This document shows positions 10,601 to 16,580 of a stretch of DNA of 18,320 nucleotides, one piece after another. The stretch is from NCBI GenBank assembly GCA_031279575.1, contig JAITIG010000196.1, positions 1-18,320 on the forward strand. Reading direction: 5' to 3'. Below the pieces are notes generated by a model that saw nothing but the letters and a program-made list of their open reading frames with translations, did not search any database and was not told where the DNA came from. Both the position numbers and the translations under genes were made by a program. Positions within the stretch are counted from its first letter, which is position 1. Every line of letters begins with the position of its first letter. This DNA is from Bifidobacteriaceae bacterium (lineage in GTDB: Bacteria; Actinomycetota; Actinomycetes; Actinomycetales; WQXJ01).

Positions 10601-13600
10601 CGAAGCCGCCGGCGTGGAAGGCGGCCGTCTTCGGCGAGCCGGACACATCTTGCGCGGTGCCCGCGATGCGCGCGGTGATGGTCCAGCTGGCGGCCGCGGT
10701 CGAGCCGAACTCCCAGGCGGCCACCCCGCGCCAGTCGCTCGCCAGGGGCTCGGTCGAGCCTTGCTGGACTTGGCCCGCCTGGTCGGTGTAGCGGTAGCTG
10801 AACACGACTTGGGCGGCGCCGTCGGCGATCGGGTTGCCGGCCGCGTCGGCCACTTGGACCTCGGCCCGGTGCTTGGCCGCGCCGCCCACCAGCAAAGTGG
10901 TGGCGCCGGCCGGGCCGGCGGTCGGTATGGTCAGGGCCGAGGCCTGCGGCGAGGCCGCCCCCGGGGCGAAGCTGACGCGCAGCACGCCATCGTCCGCCAG
11001 TTGGGTTGTCTCAGCTGGGTTTTTGACCGTTTTGACCTGGCTGGCGCCGATGGCGGCCGTCACCAGGTGGGTGGCGGCGGTGGTGGAGGCGACGTCGAGC
11101 CGGGCCCAGCCGCCCGCCACCGCCACCTCGATGCCGCCGGGGCCGGCTTGGCCGTTGGCGCTCAAGCCGGCCGGGATGGCGAAGGTGACCGCGCCGGAGT
11201 CGGCCGGGTTGCCCTGGGCGTCGAACACCCGGGCCCGCACCGGCACCGCGCTGGCGCCATCGGCCGGGGGGGTTTGGTCGCTTTGCACCAGGTAGGAGCG
11301 TTCAGCCGAGGCCGGGCCCGCCACCAGGCGGGCCAGGCGGTTGCCGCCTTGGGCCAGGGCCAGCGTCTGGCCGCCGGCTTGGGCGGTGAGGCGTTTGGCG
11401 CCCGCTTGCAGGCCGGTGAACTTGGCCTGGTAGAGGCCGTCGCCGGTGTGCTCGAAAGCCGTCACGGCCAGGCCCTCGCCCTGCGGGCCGTAAGCCGCCA
11501 GCAGGCCCTCAGCGGTGGTCACCGGCAAGCCGTTCAAACCCACCAGGGTGACCGAGACCAGGCCAAAGTCTTTGCCGTCCGCCACCACATCGCCAGTTGA
11601 GACGGTGAAGCTGGAGGCGCTCAGGTCGATCACCGAATCCTGCCAGGCCGCCAGCTTGGTCCAAGGCTGGCCGTTGCCGCCCGGCAGGTCGACCCACTGG
11701 CCGGCTTGGAGCAGCTCGCCGTGGACCTGGCAGGCCCCGGCCGCCTGGGAGCGCAGCTCGGCGCTGGCGTAGCCCTCGGCGGAGGTCTCGACCTGATAGG
11801 TCTTTAGGCCGTTGGCGGGGAACACCGCCGGGCAGTCGGCTTCGACGCGGAAGCGCACCCGGGCGCCTTGGACCGGATTGGAGCGGCCCGCGTCCCACAC
11901 CCGGATGGCCGGGTGGAAGGTGTAGCCGGTGGCGTGGGGCACGCCCACCCCGTCGGGCTGGTCGGCCGGGTCCGCCAAGCGGTCCTCCGGCACCGCCTCG
12001 CCGGCGGCGTTGAACACGATCAGCGAGTCGGCCGCCGAGGCCGGCGGGGTGGCGAAGACCGCCGTCACATAGTCCCACCCGGTGCCCGCCTCCTTGACGG
12101 TGAAGGCGGCCCCTTGGGCTGGGGTGTGGGTGATGGTCAGCGCCTTGGGGCCAGCTTTGGCGGCGTACACCTCCAAGGTGTAGACACCGGCCGCGCATTT
12201 GCCCCCCACCAGCGCGGCGGCGCATTGGAACTGGCCTTGGGCGCCGCTGGCGCTGGCGTAGTAGACGCCCTCCGGGCCGCCGTGGGCGGGCGCGGACACG
12301 GTCAAGGCGCCCGCCTCGGCGCCGTCCTGGAACGGCTGGCCGGTGGTGTCGCGCAAGGTCACGGTGATGGTTTGCCGGCCCCACTGGCTCTGGTCTGCGC
12401 CCGGGGCGGCGTAGTTGGCGGGCTGGTCTGGCGCGGCGGTGATGACCGCCGAGGAGTGGGCCTGGCTGGCCGCGCCGGCTTTGAAGTAGACCCGCACCGG
12501 CGAGGTGTCGGTTGGCTGGCCGCTCGCCAGGTTGGCCACATAGGCGCCGCCGATCTCGGCCCGCAGGTTGTAGCCGCCCGGCTGGGCGCCCACCACCCGG
12601 ATGGCCTCGGCGCAGCCGCCGGCCGCGTCGACCGCGCAGGTGGTGGACTGGCCGGCCGCCTGCCAGGTTTGGCCGACGTCGGTTGAGACCTCGAAGCGCG
12701 CCCCGCCGGCCGGCGCGCCGCTGCCGGCGATCGGCTCCAACTCCAAGCCGACCGCGGTCCCAACGGGCGCGCTGGCCTGCTCTTGGCCGTTGGCGTCGCG
12801 CACGGCGCCGCTCAGCGCCAGCTTCACCGTGGAATAGCCGTGGGGCGAGGTCTCGGGGTTGGACTGGTTTTCGCTCGGCTCGGCGGTCAGGGTCGATTTG
12901 GACAGGTCGGCTTGCGGCGCGTAGGTCAGATGGCAGGTGATGTCCTGCGGCAGGCTGGCGCCCGCGGCGGGGGCGGGGATCGCCACCGCGCCGCTGGCGG
13001 TGTCGACGCTGGCGTTCAGGTCCGCCCCGGTGACCGTGTCCTGGCACCAGGTGTCGGCCGGCTGGCCGCCGGAGGCGCGGTTGGACAGCTGCCAGCCGTT
13101 CAAGGCGGCCGCCTCGGCCGCGCCCACCCCAATGGTGGTCAAGGTGGTGGCCGCGGCCCGGGAGACCAAGGCGTGGCCGGACCGGGCGGCGGTGAAGCTG
13201 GAGGCGGCGTTGGTCAAAATCGCGGCGGTGGCGCTGGATGGCGCCGTGGCCGAGGTGTTGGACAAGGCCAGGCGCACATTGGCGGCCACGTTCCCCAGGC
13301 TGCGGGCTTCGATTCTGAGCACCGCGCCGGCCACGCCCAGCTGGTAGTCCTCGATCTCCCCCAGCGGCGCCCAAGCCGAGGTCTCGGGGTTGGCCGCCCC
13401 GCGCGAGGTGGCCGTCACCGAGGCGTCCGGCGAGATGCGCAGGCGGGCGTAAACCGGCGCGATGCCGCCCGCGGGCAGGCTGCCGGGCGCCTGGTAGGAG
13501 CAGTAGACGTAGCCGGCCCCATCGGGCGCCGCGGTGCAGCCGCCGGCCCCCAGCAGAGTCTGGTTGAAGCTCGCCTCGGTTGCGCCGCTGCTGGTCAGGC

Positions 13601-15635
13601 CGGTGATCCAGGCTTTGACAGAGGCGCTGGCGAGGGCGGCGGGCGCGCCGGAGGCTTTGGCCCGGAAGGCGTAGCGCTGGCCCGCCACCATGATCTGGCT
13701 TTGGGCGGGCGCCCAGGCGCCGGTGGGCCCGCCCAGGGCGTCGGTCGGGGAGATCTCCAACCCGTCGTCCGCGCTGTGGTTGGAGGCGCTGGCGGACGGC
13801 TCGCCATCTTGGTGCCAGCCCGCCTCAGAGCCCAAGTAGAGGTAGGCCTCTTGGCCTAGTTTGGGGTTGGCGTAGGGGCCGGAGGCGGCGTTGGAGGTGC
13901 GGTAGGCGTCCGGCGCGTCGCCCCACGACCCGGCGGCCGAGATGCCGAAGTCGGCTGTCACCACGGCCAGGTCTGTCGTCATCACAACCTTGGAGACTGT
14001 GCCCGCCCCGCCTTGGGCGGCCAGCGGGTGGTCCACCTGCGCCGGGTCGATGCCGTCGCGCCGGGCCCCGCCGCAAGCCCCTGACTCGGTCCGCTCGCGG
14101 TAGTCGCCGGAGGCGTCCCAGCAGTAGGCGCTGAGGGTGTTGGCCGCGCCCGCCTCGGTGAACTGCCCGGCGCTGGCGTAGGTTTGGCGGGCGTTGGCGC
14201 CATCGATCTGCGGTTGCGCCAGGCGCAGGTAGAAGGTGGCGTTGGCGGAGGGCAGCAGGGCCGAATAGGAGCCGTCGGCGTCGGTGGTGACGCTGCCGGC
14301 CAGGCTGACCGCGCCGTTCGCCGCCGCCTGGTAGATCTCGACTGCGACCCCGCCCACCCCGCTGGCGCCCTCGACCGCGCCGGCGCCGGCCGCGTCGTTG
14401 AAGACCCGGCCGGAGATCACCGGCGCGGCTTGGGCCGAGCCGAGGTCGACTGGGTCGTCGTCATGGCCCAGCAGCTCGTGGGCGCCGGTGAGCGGGTTCC
14501 AGCGGCGGTAGGCGTCGTCTGAGTGGATGGTGTAAACCAGGCCGTCCATGAAGGCCATGCCCCAAACTGTGGAGGAGACGCCGGCGTCGTCGAAGGTCTG
14601 GACCACGTTGTAGGTCCAGCCCTGGGAGGTCGGCAGCCCGTCTTGGTCGCGCGGGATGTTGAAGCGCACCAGCGCCCAGTGGTTGCCCGAGGGGCTGCGG
14701 GCCATGCGGTAGGCGTTGCCGTTGGCGTCGATCGCCATGTCGGAGCCGAGGCTCCAGTCGCCTGTTTGCGAACCCCAGTTGGCCGCCTTGGCGGCTGCCG
14801 CCAGGTCGGCGCCGGCCGCTGGGACGGTTGGCGAGTTGGCGATCGATTTCCAGGTGAAGGTTGGTTTTTGGGTGGCCCAGGTGTTCGGGTCGGGGTTGTC
14901 GCCCGCCGCCACATCCAAGCCCACGATGGCGATGTCCGGGTTGTCGGGCTCGTCGCCGTCGAAGCTGGTGGAGGCGCCGTGGATGGTGTAGAGCAGGCCG
15001 TTGCGCTGGTTGATCTCACCGCCGTACGAGCTGTTGAAGGCGGCCCCGCTGGGCAGCACGTCGCCGGTCTTGTAGCAGTTGTTGGCGTAGATCAGGCCGC
15101 CATCGCCCATCAGGTGGGCGCTTAGCAGCCCCATCAGCTCGGTGTGGCCGCGCCGGGCCATGAGCGGCCCGAAGGCCAAGTTGTAGTAGTCGCCGCTGCA
15201 GCTGGTGCCGTTTTTGGCGCTGTTGGAGTTGAACAGGCGCAAGAACCCGTCGGTGAAGCTGCCCGCCTCGACGCTGCCGGGCTCTGAGATGGCTTTGGGC
15301 TGGGTTGGGGTCCAGTGGTCGAGCACCCAGAGCTGGTTTTTCTGGAACGTGCCGTCCCAGCCGTTGAGCAGTTCGATGGCCCGCGCCTGGCTGGCGGCGC
15401 CGAGGCCTTGGCCCGCCACCAGCCCGCCCAGCGCCACAGCCGCCGCGGCCAGGATGGCGATTGGTTTGGCCGCGCCGGGCCGGGGCGCCGCCCGCCCCTG
15501 GGCCCCCCGCCCGCCTGGGCGCGCCGGGGGCGCGGCGCTTGCCAGCTGGTCCGCCCGCCGGTGGCGGGAGGGCCTGAAACGCCGGACTGCCCGGGACAAC
15601 TTTGCCAACGGGCCGTGCTCTAGGGGTGCGCCCAT
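1674..15635 (-). CDS. Giant LPFTG-anchored surface adhesin with ~28 Big_1-type Ig modules
   Basis: This gene encodes a 4653-residue protein, probably exported by Sec and covalently fixed to peptidoglycan by a sortase; adhesion or a stalk role is inferred. The ATG at 15635 is chosen because AAAAGGAG lies 8 nt upstream; an in-frame GTG at 15701 lacks this. Visible parts, in residues from that ATG: basic N-region and hydrophobic core ~58-80 with likely cleavage after ASQARA (86); a Trp/Asp-rich domain ~87-400 with propeller-like phrases (DMAIDANGNAYRM, WGMAFMDGLVYTIHSDD); an SdrD-B-like module from ~403 (ISGRVFND...DADGSY); a GEVED-like module ~568-762 (GSWGDAPDAY to GEIEDYQL); an irregular stretch; about 28 Ig modules of ~115 residues with the Big_1 signature ADG...V..DaxGNPVAGxxVxF; two Big_6-like modules from ~4340; LPFTG at 4615, a hydrophobic helix and RRRR. 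The family assignment is confident; the ligand is unknown. No frameshift is seen. Confidence 0.93.
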   Translation of the reverse strand: MGAPLEHGPLAKLSRAVRRFRPSRHRRADQLASAAPPARPGGRGAQGRAAPRPGAAKPIAILAAAAVALGGLVAGQGLGAASQARAIELLNGWDGTFQKNQLWVLDHWTPTQPKAISEPGSVEAGSFTDGFLRLFNSNSAKNGTSCSGDYYNLAFGPLMARRGHTELMGLLSAHLMGDGGLIYANNCYKTGDVLPSGAAFNSSYGGEINQRNGLLYTIHGASTSFDGDEPDNPDIAIVGLDVAAGDNPDPNTWATQKPTFTWKSIANSPTVPAAGADLAAAAKAANWGSQTGDWSLGSDMAIDANGNAYRMARSPSGNHWALVRFNIPRDQDGLPTSQGWTYNVVQTFDDAGVSSTVWGMAFMDGLVYTIHSDDAYRRWNPLTGAHELLGHDDDPVDLGSAQAAPVISGRVFNDAAGAGAVEGASGVGGVAVEIYQAAANGAVSLAGSVTTDADGSYSALLPSANATFYLRLAQPQIDGANARQTYASAGQFTEAGAANTLSAYCWDASGDYRERTESGACGGARRDGIDPAQVDHPLAAQGGAGTVSKVVMTTDLAVVTADFGISAAGSWGDAPDAYRTSNAASGPYANPKLGQEAYLYLGSEAGWHQDGEPSASASNHSADDGLEISPTDALGGPTGAWAPAQSQIMVAGQRYAFRAKASGAPAALASASVKAWITGLTSSGATEASFNQTLLGAGGCTAAPDGAGYVYCSYQAPGSLPAGGIAPVYARLRISPDASVTATSRGAANPETSAWAPLGEIEDYQLGVAGAVLRIEARSLGNVAANVRLALSNTSATAPSSATAAILTNAASSFTAARSGHALVSRAAATTLTTIGVGAAEAAALNGWQLSNRASGGQPADTWCQDTVTGADLNASVDTASGAVAIPAPAAGASLPQDITCHLTYAPQADLSKSTLTAEPSENQSNPETSPHGYSTVKLALSGAVRDANGQEQASAPVGTAVGLELEPIAGSGAPAGGARFEVSTDVGQTWQAAGQSTTCAVDAAGGCAEAIRVVGAQPGGYNLRAEIGGAYVANLASGQPTDTSPVRVYFKAGAASQAHSSAVITAAPDQPANYAAPGADQSQWGRQTITVTLRDTTGQPFQDGAEAGALTVSAPAHGGPEGVYYASASGAQGQFQCAAALVGGKCAAGVYTLEVYAAKAGPKALTITHTPAQGAAFTVKEAGTGWDYVTAVFATPPASAADSLIVFNAAGEAVPEDRLADPADQPDGVGVPHATGYTFHPAIRVWDAGRSNPVQGARVRFRVEADCPAVFPANGLKTYQVETSAEGYASAELRSQAAGACQVHGELLQAGQWVDLPGGNGQPWTKLAAWQDSVIDLSASSFTVSTGDVVADGKDFGLVSVTLVGLNGLPVTTAEGLLAAYGPQGEGLAVTAFEHTGDGLYQAKFTGLQAGAKRLTAQAGGQTLALAQGGNRLARLVAGPASAERSYLVQSDQTPPADGASAVPVRARVFDAQGNPADSGAVTFAIPAGLSANGQAGPGGIEVAVAGGWARLDVASTTAATHLVTAAIGASQVKTVKNPAETTQLADDGVLRVSFAPGAASPQASALTIPTAGPAGATTLLVGGAAKHRAEVQVADAAGNPIADGAAQVVFSYRYTDQAGQVQQGSTEPLASDWRGVAAWEFGSTAAASWTITARIAGTAQDVSGSPKTAAFHAGGFDEAATLASFAVDQAVIKADGIANAEAKMKAQDAYGNPLGGIGLGFQLDYAAAEGPLFGHAASGGRGAQATSGADGWARAHLYSLWPGDFDVRGRYQTALTAPLQAHFSNTPASAATSRFAVAAKAANTAYPDAVADGQEAHTVTVTLRDPDGALLNAAGATVRFAPIAIPGAVARDIPVVSGTAGTGLARVELTSLKAGAWAVSVQVGQDSVGTAADAATKQVEVLFVAGPAQAGHSKLVSAQGSAKADGQERQVVTAEVYDAAGNPVAGQPVAFQVPAGLKALAQDGSWVAGGPAVSLVLDTSAAPGQEGVASLALTSTKTGLYTVTGEVAGQAVKAGSPAQAVFANADLSAAGSEFAIATMPASKAVATEFHTARVTLRDVSGNLYTPATPVSFYYRLQGATLWLAGPTVTSVGGVAEWDSFTTTKAGAYEVRANLPQGQIPDAAAVRLALFHAGPADPANSAFAASSGQVAPNGVDSHSATVWVRDSYGNPVAGQPVAFALAAADPAYFATDGCQPQACSVVSSAAGEAKVGIVSGQAATAHLTGAVEGVLVGEADLLFQAGAPSAAQSSWSISPGTPQVADGVAAFTAQVQVSDAQGLAVAGAAVGFDVPGAVAVAPVGSPVTDSQGLVTVKFTSLTAGPFTVNAMLGATPVGPADQVINFVAGPVSAAAERTYLTAPASSAVADGSDEQVVTATVQDAGGNPVAGAEVRFAVPDGATALSPAQVAADAAGQAALRLVSTAAGHYQVTAEVRGEAAAPWQAVAGGSPAKVVFEAGPVSLAKSWISKTEPGPKTADGLAAYTVRVELKDQYSNPVEVAGTPVQIAFRLVDSQGGLVAGVPAVVKSLATGPDGVAAVQFATTRAGVWQAVGAIGAGQIAGGSPLACDFRAGPASAAHSEFYVTSANVLADGQAKHRATVVARDAAGNPVAGAEVAFDIDRGAPGVVGPTLDPADGAVATGADGSAAVDITSKEPGSFPVAASLGGEVVAGAPKPVSFDAGAPDAARSFYTLYPDTAASATVEVAASGEAADAYVLTVAVRSAGGILVPNARLRLTGLDTSKVAIAEAGGVDGLTGAPTSDSYGRHTWHLYSATAGVFTGTVRVDVGAGNWVAINPAPFTLRFGAGVAAASESWLIAPVGPARADGVDQAQVRARIRDLNGNNAKAGQVVFAIPAGVTARVGGQDIAGGAGVTATAQVVAGYAAIGLKSSLAGRYAVAATVDGAALKLVKDAEENTSLAANGQVEVVFEPGPATAGNSVLSLPTALDGATQVADGQSKHRAEVAVADAAGNPVPGAAVMFRYGPDAARTTERTVQAGADGVAAVEFASTKATVYEVRAFVAGGEVADSPQSAQFAAGPLDLDATLASFEVQDSAALATGAHQLWARMRAQDAQGNPIEGVALGFELTAAGPGPVFTPLASGATQTGGVCGPDGYLTVHLVSEFEGVFPVVGVSGADQTAPLMVSFANDSAAPGRSWFTVAPAAGNAGPVAVADGRESYQVVVNLRNKDGDPVNGVNAVVKVTDAETGQVTARSLTTGRLDGQSGTARFAATSAKAGAFAIAVELGGDPVSLDSAGGAAKVAHVRFAPGAASYLTSYLVGPQTGPAKADGNEQQVVQAVVKDANSNAVTSGDVVFAVPAGTTAVDSDGAELVTGPAALPLALDATGSASLVLVSRLKGVYQVTAAAGGTALTQGSPAKLVFANADVSPANSVFTIPSAGAAKTVRREFHTPKVELFDASGNAYTDASEPVVFRWRLQGASLWAGSFTAQSAAGVALWPAFTVALAGTYEVQAWLPGGQVGGTLTVRFAADAAVPDAAQFTSSAGAVVLNDGLAAHFAQVLVLDAVTGGNPVAGQPVTFAVDGEAVIAGAPAGGQLLVQDSSQLGLSRIEIVDAKVGGETVTVTATVGGLVVGSARLDFAPGAPDAARSSWSVQPTTALSAAHPAVLADGADSWLALATVRDAVGQLVVGAEVAFEASAQLRVVDQGPYLTDGRGQVAVTLVSAKAGSHSVRALLGSAGIAPDPAVVEFAAGPVDGAVSYLESPAATAVADGVDSLAVRAYALDALGNQVAGARVRFAWPAGLEVAGGTGAPAGAGTASYEVVVDGSGLAEAVVTSTRATAYEVTASVLAPGGTAWTPITKGSPARAVFVAGPIDTVRSLISRTPAGPLTVGAAPAGYQVKVQLLDAQGNAVRQAGVAVQYRFFLAAPQAAVGPEVYCRQAPDANTQFASALTNAEGVAWVPFLSHQAGPWHGCAFYAGDQIVGGSPAPLVFAAGALDPATTTLEVSQNLVLADAEGAHYAKVWARDSLGNPLGGISATVSIETGAAGVPGPSVKGRSQASATITTCDPAQAQTAPAWCVDDSAFQTGLAVVEFTSAEPGTFLVSATADGLPVANSPLPVSFTSGPADLAKSFWAITPNTADPATGASQSVPATGLAGDSYQLTVNAQSVSGLPVPGAKVRIAGLAQAVTLEPAAEAATGEAGSARFGAHTWALTSASAGEYEGRVQLWDGSAWADLGQPFTVRFKAAEELGGAPSAAASELTSPAGPARADDPAGLTVSATVRDAAGRPAVCWSAGQQVACQVSFHVPAGLSAGQGEAAVAGPAWVVAQVSPASGVAAVTLRGPLGAYAVTARIDGQDVLMADGVDWAPDAAEAVVVFTDSEAPGAPLVEASDGSAVSGAVAEADLADAAAGGLVVVVVGPDGEVLASCPVALDGAFACPLEPGLPHGSKADVALVDQAGNRSEPVGLVADSEAPGALEPEPTEGATLVGRGESAGDAITVADAGGNTICATTVAADLTWACALEPAALEGDKLTIAEQDAAGNAVVKQWRVGLPRLDVAQAAICGGQVQGAAGANFQPGEQVALQAAGAPAATSAAADADGAVRFEWTVPAEAATGRQAVRLVGAVSGEVGGEFQVECGAGAPPAAGYPAPADPVLPFTGAQGVLALAGSALGVILAGLVLLLGAARRRRQAES
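1779..1793 (-). other. LPFTG sortase sorting motif (C-terminal wall anchor)
   Basis: These codons encode LPFTG at residues 4615-4619 of the giant protein. They are followed by a hydrophobic stretch (VLALAGSALGVILAGLVLLL) and a basic tail RRRRQAES ending at the stop codon. This is the standard three-part signal cleaved between Thr and Gly by a sortase. The residues before it are Pro- and Ala-rich, as is usual for the wall-spanning part. Confidence 0.93.
3042..7238 (-). repeat. Higher-order repeat block 2 (Ig modules 16-27 of the giant adhesin)
   Basis: This is the second copy of the 12-module block, about residues 2800-4198. Counterparts of block 1 include ATLASFEV (module 18), FANADVSPANSVFTI and RLQGASLW (21), ARSSWSV (23) and ISRTPAGP (25). 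Equivalent linkers lie 4.06-4.2 kb from those of block 1, and the order is unbroken. The last two modules are slightly longer than in block 1. Module 28 (from about 3041 downwards, ending near 2640) resembles modules 4 and 16 (ADG...V.A.VRDA, then VPAGLSAG) and so begins a third, truncated round before the Big_6-like end. Confidence 0.8.
7239..11330 (-). repeat. Higher-order repeat block 1 (Ig modules 4-15 of the giant adhesin)
   Basis: This is the first copy of a 12-module block, about residues 1436-2799. Modules are delimited by the recurrent linker F-x-AGP/AGA followed by a short strand and ADG. Individual modules have distinct signatures: ATLASFAV (module 6), FANADLSAAGSEFAI and RLQGATLW (9), AQSSWSI (11), ISKTEPGP (13). 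Each has its counterpart, in the same order, about 4.1 kb further along the gene in block 2. Boundaries are placed at the linkers and are approximate. Confidence 0.8.
15375..15464 (-). other. Signal peptide core and cleavage region of the giant adhesin
   Basis: About 57 residues rich in Arg, Pro and Gly precede a hydrophobic run (IAILAAAAVALGGLVAG, from about residue 60). A likely signal peptidase site follows ASQARA, giving a mature protein that starts near IELLNGWDG. The long basic N-region is typical of extended signal peptides on large Gram-positive surface proteins. The exact cleavage site is an estimate. Confidence 0.75.
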
Positions 15636-15835
15636 GGTGTGAGCTCCTTTTCGGGGTAATACGCCCGCGGCCACCCGGCGCCTGAGCGCCCGGCGGCACA
15701 CGGAGTTTGCTGCCGTTGATGCTCAACGCGCCGCCGGCGGCCCCCAATTCCCCGTTTGCCCCCCGCTTCGCCGCCGGCGTAAGCCGCCCCCCTATTCGAG
15801 GGCCCGGCGGGGTTGGCGGCGGGCGGGGGCCCGGC
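15636..15835 (-). promoter_or_regulatory. Leader region of the giant adhesin with three short hairpins
   Basis: This 200-bp gap between the acetyltransferase stop and the adhesin ATG must hold the adhesin promoter if that gene is transcribed separately. Three dyads are visible: the 12-bp palindrome GCCGCCGGCGGC at 15730-15741, a perfect 6-bp stem with a 3-nt loop (CGTTGA/TCAACG) at 15714-15728, and GGCGC-4 nt-GCGCC at 15677-15690. I see no convincing -35/-10 pair. An attenuator or mRNA-stability role is a guess. Confidence 0.4.
15644..15651 (-). promoter_or_regulatory. Shine-Dalgarno site that fixes the start of the giant adhesin
   Basis: The minus strand reads AAAAGGAG, then 8 nt, then ATG at 15635. 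This is an excellent match to the anti-SD and is the reason the ATG is preferred over the in-frame GTG 22 codons upstream, which would place this SD inside the coding sequence. Confidence 0.85.
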
Positions 15836-16369
15836 TCACTCGAGCCGGGCGGACCAGCGCTGCTCGTCGATCAGCTGGCCGCCGGGGGCCCGCCACGTGC
15901 GCTCGGCGCCGTCTGGGCTGAACCCGGCCCCGCGCAGGAAGCGCTGGCGGTAGACATCCTGCCGCGCCACCCAGTGCGCCAGGCGGCTATAACCCACCTG
16001 GCCGGCCCGCGCGGCGCCGGCCGCCGCCGCCAGCAGCCTGGAGCCGTGCCCCGCCCGCTGGCGTTCCGGCGCCACCCACAAGGCCACCAGTTCGGCGCCG
16101 CCGGCCGGCCGGTCTGGGTCCTCCAGCGGCCCCACAGCGGCGAAGCCCACCACCTGGCCGGCCTGGTCGAGGGCCGCCCAGGTCCCGTAAGGCCCCCCGC
16201 CCCGCGCCAGTCCGATGGCGTCCGCCCAGCCTTGGGCCAGCGCCCCAAGGTCCAGCATGGCCCCCAGGGCGGGGATGTCGCCGCCCAGCAACCCCAGCCA
16301 GGCCGCCCTTTGGACGGCCGCGAAGGCGGCCGCGTCGGCTGGGCGGGCGGGGCGCACTGAGTTCGCCAC
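15836..16369 (-). CDS. GNAT-family N-acetyltransferase
   Basis: This encodes about 177 residues, the normal size for a single-domain GNAT enzyme, which moves an acetyl group from acetyl-CoA to an amine; it is probably cytoplasmic and its substrate cannot be told. The first strand and helix are SVRPARPADAAAFAAVQRAAW. The acetyl-CoA binding motif A is clear: ELVALWVAPERQRAGHGSRLL, with the R/Q-x-x-G-x-G/A signature as QRAGHG. Later come WVARQDVYRQRFLRGAGFSPDG, the usual 'Y...fY.k.GF' end of the fold, and a C-terminal WSARLE. The reading frame continues open to an ATG at 16618, but that extension crosses the palindrome cluster and the upstream hairpin and looks non-coding. GTG at 16369 is preferred; TTG at 16372 is equally possible. 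The RBS is weak (GGGGGCGG). It lies between two surface-protein genes with no evident link. Confidence 0.82.
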   Translation of the reverse strand: MANSVRPARPADAAAFAAVQRAAWLGLLGGDIPALGAMLDLGALAQGWADAIGLARGGGPYGTWAALDQAGQVVGFAAVGPLEDPDRPAGGAELVALWVAPERQRAGHGSRLLAAAAGAARAGQVGYSRLAHWVARQDVYRQRFLRGAGFSPDGAERTWRAPGGQLIDEQRWSARLE

Positions 16370-16473
16370 CAAACCATTGTGCCGCCCCCGGTCCCGCCCG
16401 CCCAGCAGCGGCCGCCAACCCCAGCCCCGATCCGCCGGCCCTCCCCCACTGCGCCGCCTGTAGAGGTCCCGGC

Positions 16474-16512
16474 CTATCACGTGAGAACGTTCCTCGTATA
16501 CATATGACACGT
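16474..16512. promoter_or_regulatory. AT-rich palindrome cluster upstream of the acetyltransferase
   Basis: Within 29 bp (16478-16506) lie four perfect palindromes: CACGTG (16478-16483), GAACGTTC (16485-16492), GTATAC (16496-16501) and CATATG (16501-16506). The stretch is markedly AT-rich compared with the very GC-rich DNA on both sides. It is about 110 bp upstream of the preferred acetyltransferase start, so a promoter or operator is the simplest reading. No clean SigA-type -35/-10 pair can be fixed. Confidence 0.4.
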
Positions 16513-16580
16513 CGTCTCCGTAGCCCACACGCACGGCCGGAATGGGCAGGGAGCCCACCGCGTGGAGGTCAACCGATCGG

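Noticed and set aside
6228..11600. 1790-residue plus-strand reading frame antisense to the adhesin
   Set aside because: Long antisense frames arise in GC-rich genes because stop codons are rare. Its sequence is Arg/Gly/His/Ala-rich and repeats only because the sense strand repeats; no start signal or fold is visible.
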